Positions 1 to 8,215 of a DNA stretch of 64,000 nucleotides are shown here, in pieces. The translations under genes were made by a program, and so were the position numbers. The stretch lies in assembly GCF_008638345.1 (NCBI RefSeq), contig NZ_VTVA01000005.1, forward strand, positions 1 through 64,000, in the 5' to 3' direction. Source of the DNA: Pseudomonas saliphila. GTDB taxonomy: Bacteria; Pseudomonadota; Gammaproteobacteria; Pseudomonadales; Pseudomonadaceae. The notes under the pieces are model-generated. The model did no database searches and had not been told where the DNA came from. It saw nothing but the letters and a program-made list of their open reading frames with translations. Each line of letters starts with the position of its first letter. Positions within the stretch are counted from its first letter, which is position 1.

Positions 1-71
1 CGACGCTGGCCGCCAGGCCAGCCGATCTAACCAGCATCACAGGCCGGAAAGCTCCCGGCCCCAAAAACAGC

Positions 72-791
72 TTAAGCCACTTCCGCGTTATGGTAGATGT
101 TCTGCACATCTTCCAGATCGTTGAGCATGTCGATGAATTTCTCGAACATCGGCACATCTTCACCGCTCACTTCGGTCATGATCTGCGGCAGGAACTGAAT
201 CTCGTCCACCGCAAAATCCACATCCCCCAACAAGTCTGCCAGCGCTTGCTTGGCCTTGGCGTACTCTGTGTGCGGGGTAAACACCGTGATGGTGCCGCCC
301 TCATTCTCGATATCGCTCACGTCCACATCAGCCATCATCAGGGCTTCAAGCACCGCGTCCTCATCATCGCCGGCAAAGGCGAGAATGGCGCAGTGATCGA
401 ACATGTGGCTCACGCTGCCGCCGGTGCCCAGCTTGCTCTTGGTCTTGGTGAAGCAGTTACGAACGTCGGAAATGGTGCGATTGGGATTATCGGTCAGGCA
501 ATCGACGATCACCATGCAGTTACCCGGACCAAAACCCTCATAGCGCGCAACGGCGAAATCCTCACCGCCGCCGCCCTTGGCCTTGTCGATGGCCTTGTCG
601 ATGACGTGCCCTGGCACCTGGTCTTTCTTCGCCCGCTCGATCAGACCGCGTAATGTCAGATTACCCGTGGGGTCAACACCGCTTGATTTGGCGCAAACGT
701 AGATCTCGCGAGCATACTTGCTGTAGACCTTGGTTTTTGCGTCAGCCGTTTTGGCCATTGATTCTTTGCGGTTTTGATAAGCGCGGCCCAT
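72..791 (-). CDS. YebC/PmpR family DNA-binding protein, YeeN-type
   Basis: 239-residue protein of the YebC/TACO1 family, whose members bind DNA as transcriptional regulators or help ribosomes through difficult sequences. The N-terminus starts MGRAYQNRK and has the family core [20 protein letters not shown], followed by RYEGFGPGN and NRTISDVR; the end [10 protein letters not shown] is also typical. The extended N-terminus and [12 protein letters not shown] segment match the E. coli YeeN branch better than YebC itself, so I do not assign the ruvC-linked yebC name. An AGGA lies about 10 nt before the ATG. No operon partner is visible. Family sure, exact role not known. Confidence 0.9.
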   Translation of the reverse strand: MGRAYQNRKESMAKTADAKTKVYSKYAREIYVCAKSSGVDPTGNLTLRGLIERAKKDQVPGHVIDKAIDKAKGGGGEDFAVARYEGFGPGNCMVIVDCLTDNPNRTISDVRNCFTKTKSKLGTGGSVSHMFDHCAILAFAGDDEDAVLEALMMADVDVSDIENEGGTITVFTPHTEYAKAKQALADLLGDVDFAVDEIQFLPQIMTEVSGEDVPMFEKFIDMLNDLEDVQNIYHNAEVA

Positions 792-902
792 GGGTGTGCT
801 GTCCTGTAGGTTGTCGGAAAACTCCGGATTTTACGCTCAGATCCCGGCCAGATCCATTGCCATGGTCGTGGGCGGCGGGTATTGGCAGCGCGAGCTATGC
901 AC

Positions 903-1370
903 TCAAAGCAATGGCGTAACCGTTGCCAGCCAGGCAATCAGTAGAAAGATAACGACCACAATGCTCAGGGGTTTACGCAGCGCTGGATACCACACCGGTG
1001 CCAGCCCCTGTTTGACAGCCCAGATATCGGCGTAATACAGCGTGCCAAACGCAATCAAGAAAATGGGTACAGCAAAGTGAACCGGCAGGCTCAGCCCCAG
1101 CCAGCCAAGCAATGGCGGGATGACTGACAGCCCCAACTGAATCGGCGCTTTCTCACTGGACTCTTCAGCGCGCATGGCCAGCCCCCAGTGAATGGCACCC
1201 ATAAAGGCCATCACGATCGCGGCGTAGGTGAGTAACTCCTCAAGCACGCGCTCGCGCCAGGCCTCGGGTGTGACCCAGATGCCAAGCGACCCGGTGATAA
1301 ACGGGACCAGCCCGATGAAGCCCAGGCTGATAGCCAGTTTCGGGGGGCGGATGGCGCTGAAAGGGTGCAT
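903..1370 (-). CDS. DUF3429 family inner-membrane protein
   Basis: 155 residues with four or five hydrophobic segments (about 12-32, 48-65, 83-100, 102-120, 136-153), so an integral membrane protein. The order of segments and the motif with IHWGLAMR after the second helix fit the DUF3429 family, which has no known function. It lies 45 bp upstream of the end of tgpA in the same direction but no coupling is evident. No signal peptide distinct from the first helix. Confidence 0.75.
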   Translation of the reverse strand: MHPFSAIRPPKLAISLGFIGLVPFITGSLGIWVTPEAWRERVLEELLTYAAIVMAFMGAIHWGLAMRAEESSEKAPIQLGLSVIPPLLGWLGLSLPVHFAVPIFLIAFGTLYYADIWAVKQGLAPVWYPALRKPLSIVVVIFLLIAWLATVTPLL

Positions 1371-1415
1371 GAAAGCTCCGTTATCTGTAATTAAGCACTG
1401 AGTCAGACCACTCCC

Positions 1416-3440
1416 TCAGTCGATCAAGGTGACCGGGCCGGGCCGGCGCTTGCGTGGCAGGCGCTGCAATAAAGATCCTAGCCTGGATCTGAGTACCGCC
1501 GCGCTGGCTGGGTCGGCGACCGGCACGCTACGCGCATAGGTCTGCTGCACGTACTCGTCGAAGAAAGCATCCAGCTCAGGCTTCTGTGCGGGCAGCGCTG
1601 TCACCAATCGCGCATGCCAATGACGTGGTCCCTCCCCATCGCGGGCCTGGAGCCTGAGCCGCGCAAGTCGACGATTGAGCTTGTTCCATGCACGCTTGCG
1701 CGGGTCATTAGACCGCTTTTGCGGGCGCAACGTCCAGAGCGCCAGTGGCAGCATGACCACTGCGGCGGCAATCAGCGCGATGATGGCGATGCGTTGCCAG
1801 TCAGCGGTACCAAACCAACGGCGGAAAAAATCCAGCTGGCGTTCGCTCTCATAACCAAGCACATGCAGCTGCCAGCGGTAGTTCACATCATCCCAGGCCA
1901 GCCGGATGTTGTTGATCCAGCCGATGCTGCGATAACGCGCGCCGGACAAGGGCGAATCCTGCAAAAAGCTGCCTTCGCCGCGCAAAGCCTCCTGCAAGCC
2001 GCGCTCGATGCGCTCCGGTGCTACCTGGAAGGTGGGATCGACCGAGATCCAGCCGCGGCCCGGCAACCAGGCTTCGACCCAGGCGTGGGCGTCAAACTGA
2101 TGCACCAATACATGGTTGCCACGCGGATTGACCTCCCCGCCCTGATACCCTGCAACGATACGTGAGGGTACGCCGGCTGCACGCAGCGCAAAGGTCATGG
2201 CGCCAGCGAAATGCGCGCAGAACCCGCGCCGCGTGTCGAACAGGAACTCGTCGTTGGTATGTTCCCCAAGCGTATCCGGACGCAGCGTGTAGTGGTATGG
2301 CTCGCGGTTGAAATGCTGCAGCATGGCCTGGATCAACTCGGCATCATCCGGGTATTGCCGCCGCAGGGTTTGAGCCCATTCCCGGGTGCGCGGGTCACTG
2401 CCCTCGGGAAACGCCAGATACAGCCGCCGTTGCAGCGCGTCCAACCCCTGTGGGTCGAGCAGACTGTCCGGCCAGGAGGTCGCGGAATACGCGGTGGTCT
2501 GACTGATCGGGCGTCTGGCGCGCAACATGAAATCCCGGGTCAGGACCAGTTCATCCGTCGTCGAGGTAGCGCCACGCAGGCTGAACAGCCAGGGCTGATG
2601 ACTGGCGCCGGTTACGACGCGGTAGCCGATCGATGCACCCTCCACCTGTAACGCTCCAGGTCCACCGCCAGAGCCAACCGCCGTGTGGCTCCAGCGACGC
2701 CCATCAAATTGACTCAAGGTCATGGCGCGCCAGTACAGCTGCTCGTGTGCGGGAATCGGACCCTCGAAGTTGACCCGAAACGCCAACGCACCTGACTGCG
2801 CAAGATCTGCTACATCACCCGGCGCCATACTCTCCGAAAGCCCGGTGGTCGCCTGCTGCCCCGGTGAGTTGACTGCCCACAGCGGACCCAGCCGTGGAAA
2901 TACCAGGAACAGCACCAGCATCAGCGGTATTGCCTGCGCCAACAGCACCCCAGCCGTGCGCAGGGCGCGTCCCGGATCGTTGCGCCCGGATGTCTGTTGC
3001 AGGCCTACCAGCGCCGCAATCAGCACCAGCAGCGAGACGCACTGGTACAGCGCCAGCAGAATGCTCTGGTTGAACAGGAAGGCTGTCGCGATGAGAAAAA
3101 AGCCCAGGTAGATCACTACCAGAGCGTCCCGCGGCTCACGCATTTCCAACAGTTTGAGCATGAACAACAGCAACAACAGCAACACGGCCGCATCGAGCCC
3201 GATCAACGTACCCTGGGTGACATACACCCCGACCACGCTGACCAGAATGGCCAGCGCCTTGCTCACTATGCCGGGATAACCCCAGCGCATGCGCTGAATC
3301 TGCACCCGCCATAACGCGCAGACCATCCAGAGTACCGCGACCCAGATCGGCAGACGTGGCAGATGCGGTAATAGTACGACCACCTGAGCGGTCAATAGCC
3401 ACGCCAGACTGTTACGCGGGATCAGTGCCGAGCCCGTCAT
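1416..3440 (-). CDS. tgpA: TgpA-type membrane transglutaminase-like protein (DUF3488 + transglutaminase core)
   Basis: 674 residues. The first ~200 are a bundle of hydrophobic helices (DUF3488), followed by a periplasmic domain with the transglutaminase-like triad Cys408 (in RRGFCAHFAGAM), His452 (DAHAWVEAW) and Asp468 (ISVDPTFQ), then one more transmembrane segment near 550-570 and a basic cytoplasmic tail. This is the architecture of P. aeruginosa TgpA, a periplasmic-facing protein reported as essential there. Its start ATG overlaps the stop of the DUF58 gene by four bases, so the moxR-DUF58-tgpA trio is translated as one operon. Substrate unknown. Confidence 0.93.
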   Translation of the reverse strand: MTGSALIPRNSLAWLLTAQVVVLLPHLPRLPIWVAVLWMVCALWRVQIQRMRWGYPGIVSKALAILVSVVGVYVTQGTLIGLDAAVLLLLLLFMLKLLEMREPRDALVVIYLGFFLIATAFLFNQSILLALYQCVSLLVLIAALVGLQQTSGRNDPGRALRTAGVLLAQAIPLMLVLFLVFPRLGPLWAVNSPGQQATTGLSESMAPGDVADLAQSGALAFRVNFEGPIPAHEQLYWRAMTLSQFDGRRWSHTAVGSGGGPGALQVEGASIGYRVVTGASHQPWLFSLRGATSTTDELVLTRDFMLRARRPISQTTAYSATSWPDSLLDPQGLDALQRRLYLAFPEGSDPRTREWAQTLRRQYPDDAELIQAMLQHFNREPYHYTLRPDTLGEHTNDEFLFDTRRGFCAHFAGAMTFALRAAGVPSRIVAGYQGGEVNPRGNHVLVHQFDAHAWVEAWLPGRGWISVDPTFQVAPERIERGLQEALRGEGSFLQDSPLSGARYRSIGWINNIRLAWDDVNYRWQLHVLGYESERQLDFFRRWFGTADWQRIAIIALIAAAVVMLPLALWTLRPQKRSNDPRKRAWNKLNRRLARLRLQARDGEGPRHWHARLVTALPAQKPELDAFFDEYVQQTYARSVPVADPASAAVLRSRLGSLLQRLPRKRRPGPVTLID

Positions 3441-4426
3441 GGCGCCACTCCATACAGCGCTATAGCGAGCAGGCAGGCATCACGATGCGCGTCGCCGAGT
3501 GCGGGCCCCTGCTGCTCCCCTGCCAGGCTCAAACCATAGGGCTGGCTGGATTGCTCCAACTGCAGTATCCAACCCGCCAGACAACCGAGGCGCTGTTCCA
3601 GATCAACCCCCGGAGCAGCGTCAAGATCCAGCCAGATGCTGTCCTGCAGCGGCTCGGCAAACACCTTGCTGTGTAGGCCCTGTCCCCGTGACCAGGCGCG
3701 CCAATCCAGGCGCCTGCGTGAATCGCCTGGCTGATAGGCGCGCAACCCCTGAAAATCATCGACTCCTTCACCATAGGGCTGTTCACCCTCGCCTTCACCG
3801 CTACGCCCGGCACCGGGCAAGGGTGCATCTACAGGTTTGGGATACACCAGCACCTGCAGGTTCAGATCGACCAGACTCCAGGCGACAAACCAGCCAAGCG
3901 GGTAACGGGTCTCGATGCGCAAACGCCGCGGCTTGAACCAGCCCCGTTTTTGCACAGCGTGATAAAGCGTTACCTGCGCCTCCTGGTTGCTGTTTACATC
4001 CGCCTGTTGCGGCGTCTCCCCGGGCCACATCAGGCGTACCGACTGATGCTCGCGGTCCAGGGCGCGCAAGGTCAGATCGAAGGGAGCCGATTCGCCAGCA
4101 AATACCGGACGGCTGCCGGCGCCATGCACCTGCAGACCCGACAAATTGCGATAGGTATGGTACAGGCTGACCCAGAACAGGCTGGCTAGCACAAAAGTGA
4201 CCGCGTATATCAGGCTGTTCTGGTAGTTGATTGCGCCGATGAGCATGATCAGCAACAGCAGCATCAGGCCCAGCCCCGCGCGGCTGGGCAGAATGAAAAT
4301 GCGCCGGTGATTGAGCTGCACCTGGCTGGCGGGCGGTATGCGCTTGTTCAGCCACCGTGCAAAGACGCCACTGGCCTGGCCACCGAGGCGCGCGATCACA
4401 CCGCTGGCACCCCGTTCAGCAGCCAC
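3437..4426 (-). CDS. DUF58 domain protein
   Basis: 329 residues. Two transmembrane helices lie close together near residues 50-90 (LGLMLLLLIMLIGAIN, then LIYAVTFVLASLFWVS), followed by a beta-rich region and the DUF58 signature around YQPGDSRRRLDWRAWSRGQGLHSKVF near 235-260. DUF58 proteins pair with MoxR ATPases and von Willebrand or transglutaminase proteins, and are thought to help fold or activate partners. Its 5' end overlaps moxR by 31 bp, and its 3' end overlaps tgpA by 4 bp. Function inferred from this context only. Confidence 0.9.
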   Translation of the reverse strand: MAAERGASGVIARLGGQASGVFARWLNKRIPPASQVQLNHRRIFILPSRAGLGLMLLLLIMLIGAINYQNSLIYAVTFVLASLFWVSLYHTYRNLSGLQVHGAGSRPVFAGESAPFDLTLRALDREHQSVRLMWPGETPQQADVNSNQEAQVTLYHAVQKRGWFKPRRLRIETRYPLGWFVAWSLVDLNLQVLVYPKPVDAPLPGAGRSGEGEGEQPYGEGVDDFQGLRAYQPGDSRRRLDWRAWSRGQGLHSKVFAEPLQDSIWLDLDAAPGVDLEQRLGCLAGWILQLEQSSQPYGLSLAGEQQGPALGDAHRDACLLAIALYGVAP

Positions 4427-5313
4427 TGCGCAAGCCCGCCCCCACCATGCCCTGCTGGATCCTCGCTGGCTCGCAAACGGTGACTCACCACAGCCGGCAA
4501 CACCGCCTGCACATCCTCTGGAATCACGTAACCGCGATGTTCAAGCATGGCCCAGGCGCGGGCCGCGGCAAGCAGCCCCAGACTGGCGCGCGGCGATAAT
4601 CCCCAGGCACATACCTGGCTCTCGCGGGTGCGGTTTACCAGCCGCAGAATGTAATCGATGATCGGCTCGCTGGCGGTGATCTCGGGGACGGCCTGCTGCA
4701 ACATATGCAGCTGCTCGCGGGTCATCGCCGGCTCGATATTATCCAGCCTGGCACGTCGACCGCCGCGCAGCAGCAGCGCTTTCTCGGCGCTCAGGGACGG
4801 ATAACCGAGCGACAGGCGCATCAGAAAGCGGTCGAGCTGGGATTCAGGCAAGGCGAAGGTGCCGCTTTGCGACACCGGATTCTGCGTCGCGATGACGAAG
4901 AACGGATCAGGCAACGGGCGAGTCGCACCGTCGACCGTCACTTGCCCCTCCTCCATTGCCTCAAGCAACGCACTCTGACTCTTGGGCGTAGCGCGATTGA
5001 TCTCGTCAGCCAGGATCAGCTCGGCAAAAATAGGCCCCGGATGGAAGACGAACTCCGCGCTGTTACGGTCGAACACCGAGGTGCCGAGAATATCTCCCGG
5101 CAGCAGATCACTGGTGAACTGGATACGCTGATAGCTCAAGCCCATCACCCTGGCCAGCGCCTGGGACAAAGTGGTCTTGCCCATTCCCGGCAAATCCTCA
5201 ATCAGCAAGTGCCCGCGGGCAAGGATGCACGCCACCGCCAGCTTTACCGCGTGCGGTTTGCCCAGCAGAACCTGATCAACCGCATGCAGCGCCCCGTTTA
5301 ATACATCCCTCAT
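4396..5313 (-). CDS. MoxR-family AAA+ ATPase
   Basis: 305 residues. Walker A PGMGKTT at 42-48, Walker B with sensor LILADEINRA around 98-107, and the sensor-1 region FFVIATQNPV, followed by the C-terminal lid domain with LSPRASLGLLAAARAWA. MoxR ATPases act as chaperones for metal or cofactor insertion into partner proteins. It is first in the operon with the DUF58 and TgpA genes. GAGG six bases before the ATG supports the start. Confidence 0.93.
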   Translation of the reverse strand: MRDVLNGALHAVDQVLLGKPHAVKLAVACILARGHLLIEDLPGMGKTTLSQALARVMGLSYQRIQFTSDLLPGDILGTSVFDRNSAEFVFHPGPIFAELILADEINRATPKSQSALLEAMEEGQVTVDGATRPLPDPFFVIATQNPVSQSGTFALPESQLDRFLMRLSLGYPSLSAEKALLLRGGRRARLDNIEPAMTREQLHMLQQAVPEITASEPIIDYILRLVNRTRESQVCAWGLSPRASLGLLAAARAWAMLEHRGYVIPEDVQAVLPAVVSHRLRASEDPAGHGGGGLAQWLLNGVPAV

Positions 5314-5378
5314 TATTCACCTCGTATCTGTCCTGCCTTCCATGGTAGAGCTTGCCAGGCGCGGCGCAAAGCCCGTTG

Positions 5379-6731
5379 TCAGCCCTGGTCCGCCGTGTCC
5401 TGCTCGGCGGGCTCAGGCTTCATCGCCTCGAGGCGGTTGATCATGTAACGCACGTGCAGGTGCAGACTGTACAGCTCGTGGGCATAGGACAAGGGCACTT
5501 CCACCCGACTCAGATCGCTCTCCAGCGCGCGCAAGCCAGCGATCTCCGTGTCGATACTGCCCTCGATTTGGCCGTTGATGATCAACCGGTCAACGCGGCG
5601 CAGATGTTCGTACCATCTGAAAACTCGCGCGCGCATGCGCCAGGTGTAGATCGGGCCCATACTGCGCAGCAGCGGCAGCATGATCACAATGAAGGGGATC
5701 AGCAGGACGACATAACGGTCGGCAATGGAGGCAATCCAGAATGGCAGATGGCGCTGCAGCAGCGGCACGCCCTCGCGGTGGTAGTATTCAGCCTCACCGG
5801 TGAGTTCCAGCTCCATTGGCGCCGGCGCAGGGAAGGTATTCGGCGCATCGAGCAGATTGCCTTCACGCAGCACCTCACGTGAGGCTTCCAGAATCAAGGA
5901 TGTCAGCGCAGGGTGGAATTCATTATTCGCGACCAGCATGGCCACCGGCGAAAGCAGCGAGGTGTCCTGGGGAGGCACATTGCCTGCCAGGTCCAACAGC
6001 CCCTCGGGCACGATGATATGTTCGAGGAAGGACAACCGCGATGCCAACGCCTCGCTCTGGGCCAAGTTTACCAGTTGAACATTTGGGTCGGAGATCAGCC
6101 CCGCCAGTAGACTGTTACCCACCGGGAGCACAAGAAAGGCCGCATCCAGCTCGCCGTCGAGCAACGCCCGAGCACTCGCGGCGCTACCCAGCGCCTGCCA
6201 GGTGCCGGCCTCAAGCAACTCCAGCGCACGCCCATTACCGACCTGCCCGAACAGGCTGCGTACCACCGACCAGGTTCCGCTGCCCTCGGTACCCACCGAC
6301 ACCCTGTGATCGTGCAGATCGGTTAGCCGCTGAATTTCGAGATCACTGCGCTGAAACAGCCATAAGGGTTCGCGGTAGAGCGCAGCCAGGCCACGCAACC
6401 GCCGCAGCTGCTGCCGCTCAAGCATGGCGGTAGTGCCGCTCTGGACCAGGCCAAGCTGTACGTCATCCGACCCATCGGTCAGACGCTGGAGATTGTCGAC
6501 ACTGCCACGACTGGGATACAGCTCAAGCGTCAACCCGTCACGTGCCAGACGCTCCTTGAGCTTCAAACCAAACTGATGATAGCCACCGTTTTCGCTGCCG
6601 GTCGTCATGCCGACGGTGCGTGGCGGAGCAGGATCCAGAAACCGAAAGAGTATCCAGATCACGCCCGCGGCCAGAGGAATAATCCAGAGATTGGCGCGAA
6701 CGAATACTGCAGCCTGTTTAAAGACGTTCAA
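5379..6731 (-). CDS. Membrane-anchored TAXI-family (TRAP-type) solute-binding protein
   Basis: About 450 residues from a TTG start at 6731 that has GGAG seven bases upstream; an in-frame ATG at 6833 has no good ribosome site. An N-terminal membrane helix (LWIIPLAAGVIWILF) is followed by a TAXI substrate-binding domain (MTTGSENGGYHQFG, VGTEGSGTW, SLLSPVAMLVANNEFHP). A second membrane helix (YVVLLIPFIVIMLPLL) and a ~90-residue basic, helical cytoplasmic tail end the protein. TAXI proteins normally feed substrates to a TRAP permease, but none is encoded nearby. The protein is anchored at both ends, so a receptor or sensor role is possible. It follows the small acyl carrier protein gene in the same direction. 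Confidence 0.82.
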   Translation of the reverse strand: MNVFKQAAVFVRANLWIIPLAAGVIWILFRFLDPAPPRTVGMTTGSENGGYHQFGLKLKERLARDGLTLELYPSRGSVDNLQRLTDGSDDVQLGLVQSGTTAMLERQQLRRLRGLAALYREPLWLFQRSDLEIQRLTDLHDHRVSVGTEGSGTWSVVRSLFGQVGNGRALELLEAGTWQALGSAASARALLDGELDAAFLVLPVGNSLLAGLISDPNVQLVNLAQSEALASRLSFLEHIIVPEGLLDLAGNVPPQDTSLLSPVAMLVANNEFHPALTSLILEASREVLREGNLLDAPNTFPAPAPMELELTGEAEYYHREGVPLLQRHLPFWIASIADRYVVLLIPFIVIMLPLLRSMGPIYTWRMRARVFRWYEHLRRVDRLIINGQIEGSIDTEIAGLRALESDLSRVEVPLSYAHELYSLHLHVRYMINRLEAMKPEPAEQDTADQG

Positions 6732-6849
6732 TGACGGACTCCGGCGCGTTAGACGATCCACCCAGTCTAACCGCAGCCCGGTGTAACGGCGAATGGCTAT
6801 CTGACACCCCGGTCTTCGGGTAGCGCCATTCAACCGCTAACTGAGCCTG

Positions 6850-7098
6850 CTATGAGCCCAGGCGCGCCGAGACGAATTCATACAGCGACCCTACGGTTGC
6901 AAACGCCTCGCCTTCGATCTCGTCATCGGCGATCTGTATACCAAAGGTGCTTTCGATTTCGCCAAGGATGACCACTACCGCCATCGAGTCGAATTCAGGC
7001 AGCCCCCCGAGCAGCTCGGTATCTGCATCCAGTACCACCTCATCATCGAGTTGCAAACTACGGCGCAGCAGTCCCTGGATTTCGGCAAATCGGTCCAA
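6850..7098 (-). CDS. Stand-alone acyl carrier protein
   Basis: 82 residues, acidic, with the phosphopantetheine attachment Ser38 in PEFDSMAVV. The DSMA motif, instead of the DSLD of the fatty-acid synthase AcpP encoded at 25578-25814, marks it as a specialised carrier of the kind found near acyl-ligase or export systems. No ligase, thioesterase or transferase gene is near. It is upstream of the TAXI gene in the same direction (about 120 bp gap), so the two may be cotranscribed. The partner is unknown. Confidence 0.88.
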   Translation of the reverse strand: MDRFAEIQGLLRRSLQLDDEVVLDADTELLGGLPEFDSMAVVVILGEIESTFGIQIADDEIEGEAFATVGSLYEFVSARLGS

Positions 7099-7506
7099 TC
7101 AGATATCCTCCGGTCACATCGGGCTTATCCCGAAGAGCGGCGGATTCTGACAAATATCCACGGTCGCCGCTAGGGTCTATTAAAGTCGACACTGGCCGCA
7201 TCGACCGCACTCAGGGCCCAACAGCTTCCGTCTGGTTATCTTTTGCCACAACCACGGCTTGCAACCTTGCCCGGTTCTGGTAGTGTCGAGGGGTGCCGGT
7301 GTTCTGCTGGCCATCGCTTCACAGGCACTTGAAATAGCCACCTGCGTTGCTGTTACCGGATCTGAAGTCGCGTCGATGAGCTCAGTTACGAGTCGTTAAC
7401 TGCGCCTTTTCGGCGTTTGTGCCGTATCTGAACCAGTTTGCGCATGCTTTCAAGTCTTACAAAACCAATGAATTATTATTCCTGACAAGGAGTTGTGCCG
7501 TTCGCC
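7099..7506. other. Intergenic region between the ACP gene and rnk
   Basis: About 400 bp between divergent genes, so it should hold both promoters. I found no convincing -35/-10 pair, operator or small gene. The only clear element is AAGGAG just before rnk at 7487-7492. Confidence 0.4.
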
Positions 7507-7914
7507 ATGAACAAATCACCCGCAATTGTGATGACAAAATTGGATATCCAGCGACTGGACGAGTTGCTCGCGACCATGGATGCGCCCATTGACCTGCTCG
7601 AAGCCCTCGAAGGCGAAATGCTCCGAGCGAGGGTAGTCAGTCACAAGCGCATTGCAGCCGACGTGGTCACCATGAATTCTACCGTCCGCTTCGTTGACGA
7701 GGCGAGCGAGCGCGAATTCGTCCTGACCCTCGTGTATCCGGAACAGGCCGGCCGTGCCGGAAGTATTTCGATTCTGGCGCCAGTAGGCATCGCCCTGCTT
7801 GGGCTGAAAAAAGGACAGAGCATTTCTTGCACGGGGCCCAATGGCCGACCGCAGAAGCTCAAGATCATCGATATTCTCTATCAGCCTGAAGCCAGCGGCG
7901 ACTTTCACCTGTAA
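7507..7914 (+). CDS. rnk: Rnk, nucleoside diphosphate kinase regulator (GreA/GreB-like C-terminal fold)
   Basis: 135 residues beginning MNKSPAIVMTKLDIQRLD. The N-terminal part is a short coiled-coil replacement (LDELLATMDAPIDLLEALEGEMLRA), and the C-terminal part is the FKBP-like domain of the GreA/GreB family (RFVDEASEREFVLTLVYP, SILAPVGIALLGLKKGQSI). Rnk binds RNA polymerase in competition with Gre factors and affects nucleotide pools. AAGGAG precedes a GTG by only two bases and the ATG by 14; I choose the ATG, but a GTG start at 7495 cannot be excluded. Confidence 0.9.
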   Translation: MNKSPAIVMTKLDIQRLDELLATMDAPIDLLEALEGEMLRARVVSHKRIAADVVTMNSTVRFVDEASEREFVLTLVYPEQAGRAGSISILAPVGIALLGLKKGQSISCTGPNGRPQKLKIIDILYQPEASGDFHL

Positions 7915-7920
7915 GACAAA

Positions 7921-7941
7921 AGGCCCGGTTAATCCGGGCCT
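7921..7941 (+). terminator. Hairpin after rnk
   Basis: Perfect 8-bp inverted repeat AGGCCCGG / CCGGGCCT with a five-base loop, seven bases after the rnk stop codon. There is no T-run on the plus strand, so it may be an RNA-stabilising hairpin and not a true intrinsic terminator. Confidence 0.45.
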
Positions 7942-8135
7942 GATATATCAACCACTCTTTCTTCTATCCTCCAAATTTGCCTCTACTCTCGCCTCTAGCC
8001 CCCAGCTCGACCAGCGGGGTTTCCTGCGCAGCCCTCTGGTTACGATGAAAACCTGACCTTACAACCGATCGCTTGGACCAGACGCGGGCAGTGGACGGTC
8101 GAGTTCCATCTCGACCAGCGGCGTGGCTGGCGAGT

Positions 8136-8169
8136 GCTATGGCCGGGATGGAACCCGGCCCTCCATAGC
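8136..8169. repeat. REP-like intergenic palindrome
   Basis: 34-bp imperfect palindrome. GCTATGG (8136-8142) pairs with CCATAGC (8163-8169), and inside it GGCCGGG pairs with CCCGGCC. It lies in the ~300-bp gap between the 3' ends of rnk and rmuC, where the dodecamer CTCGACCAGCGG also occurs twice (about 8006 and 8110). It looks like a dispersed REP-type element, but no second full copy is in this window. Confidence 0.45.
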
Positions 8170-8215
8170 GCGCCGAAGCTTTCCATTCCGCACTCTTTTG
8201 GTAGCCAGCTTCTAA

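Noticed and set aside
41-60. GGCCGG/CCGGCC hairpin downstream of the YebC-family gene
   Set aside because: On the minus strand the T-rich tract comes before the stem, not after it, so it does not have terminator form.
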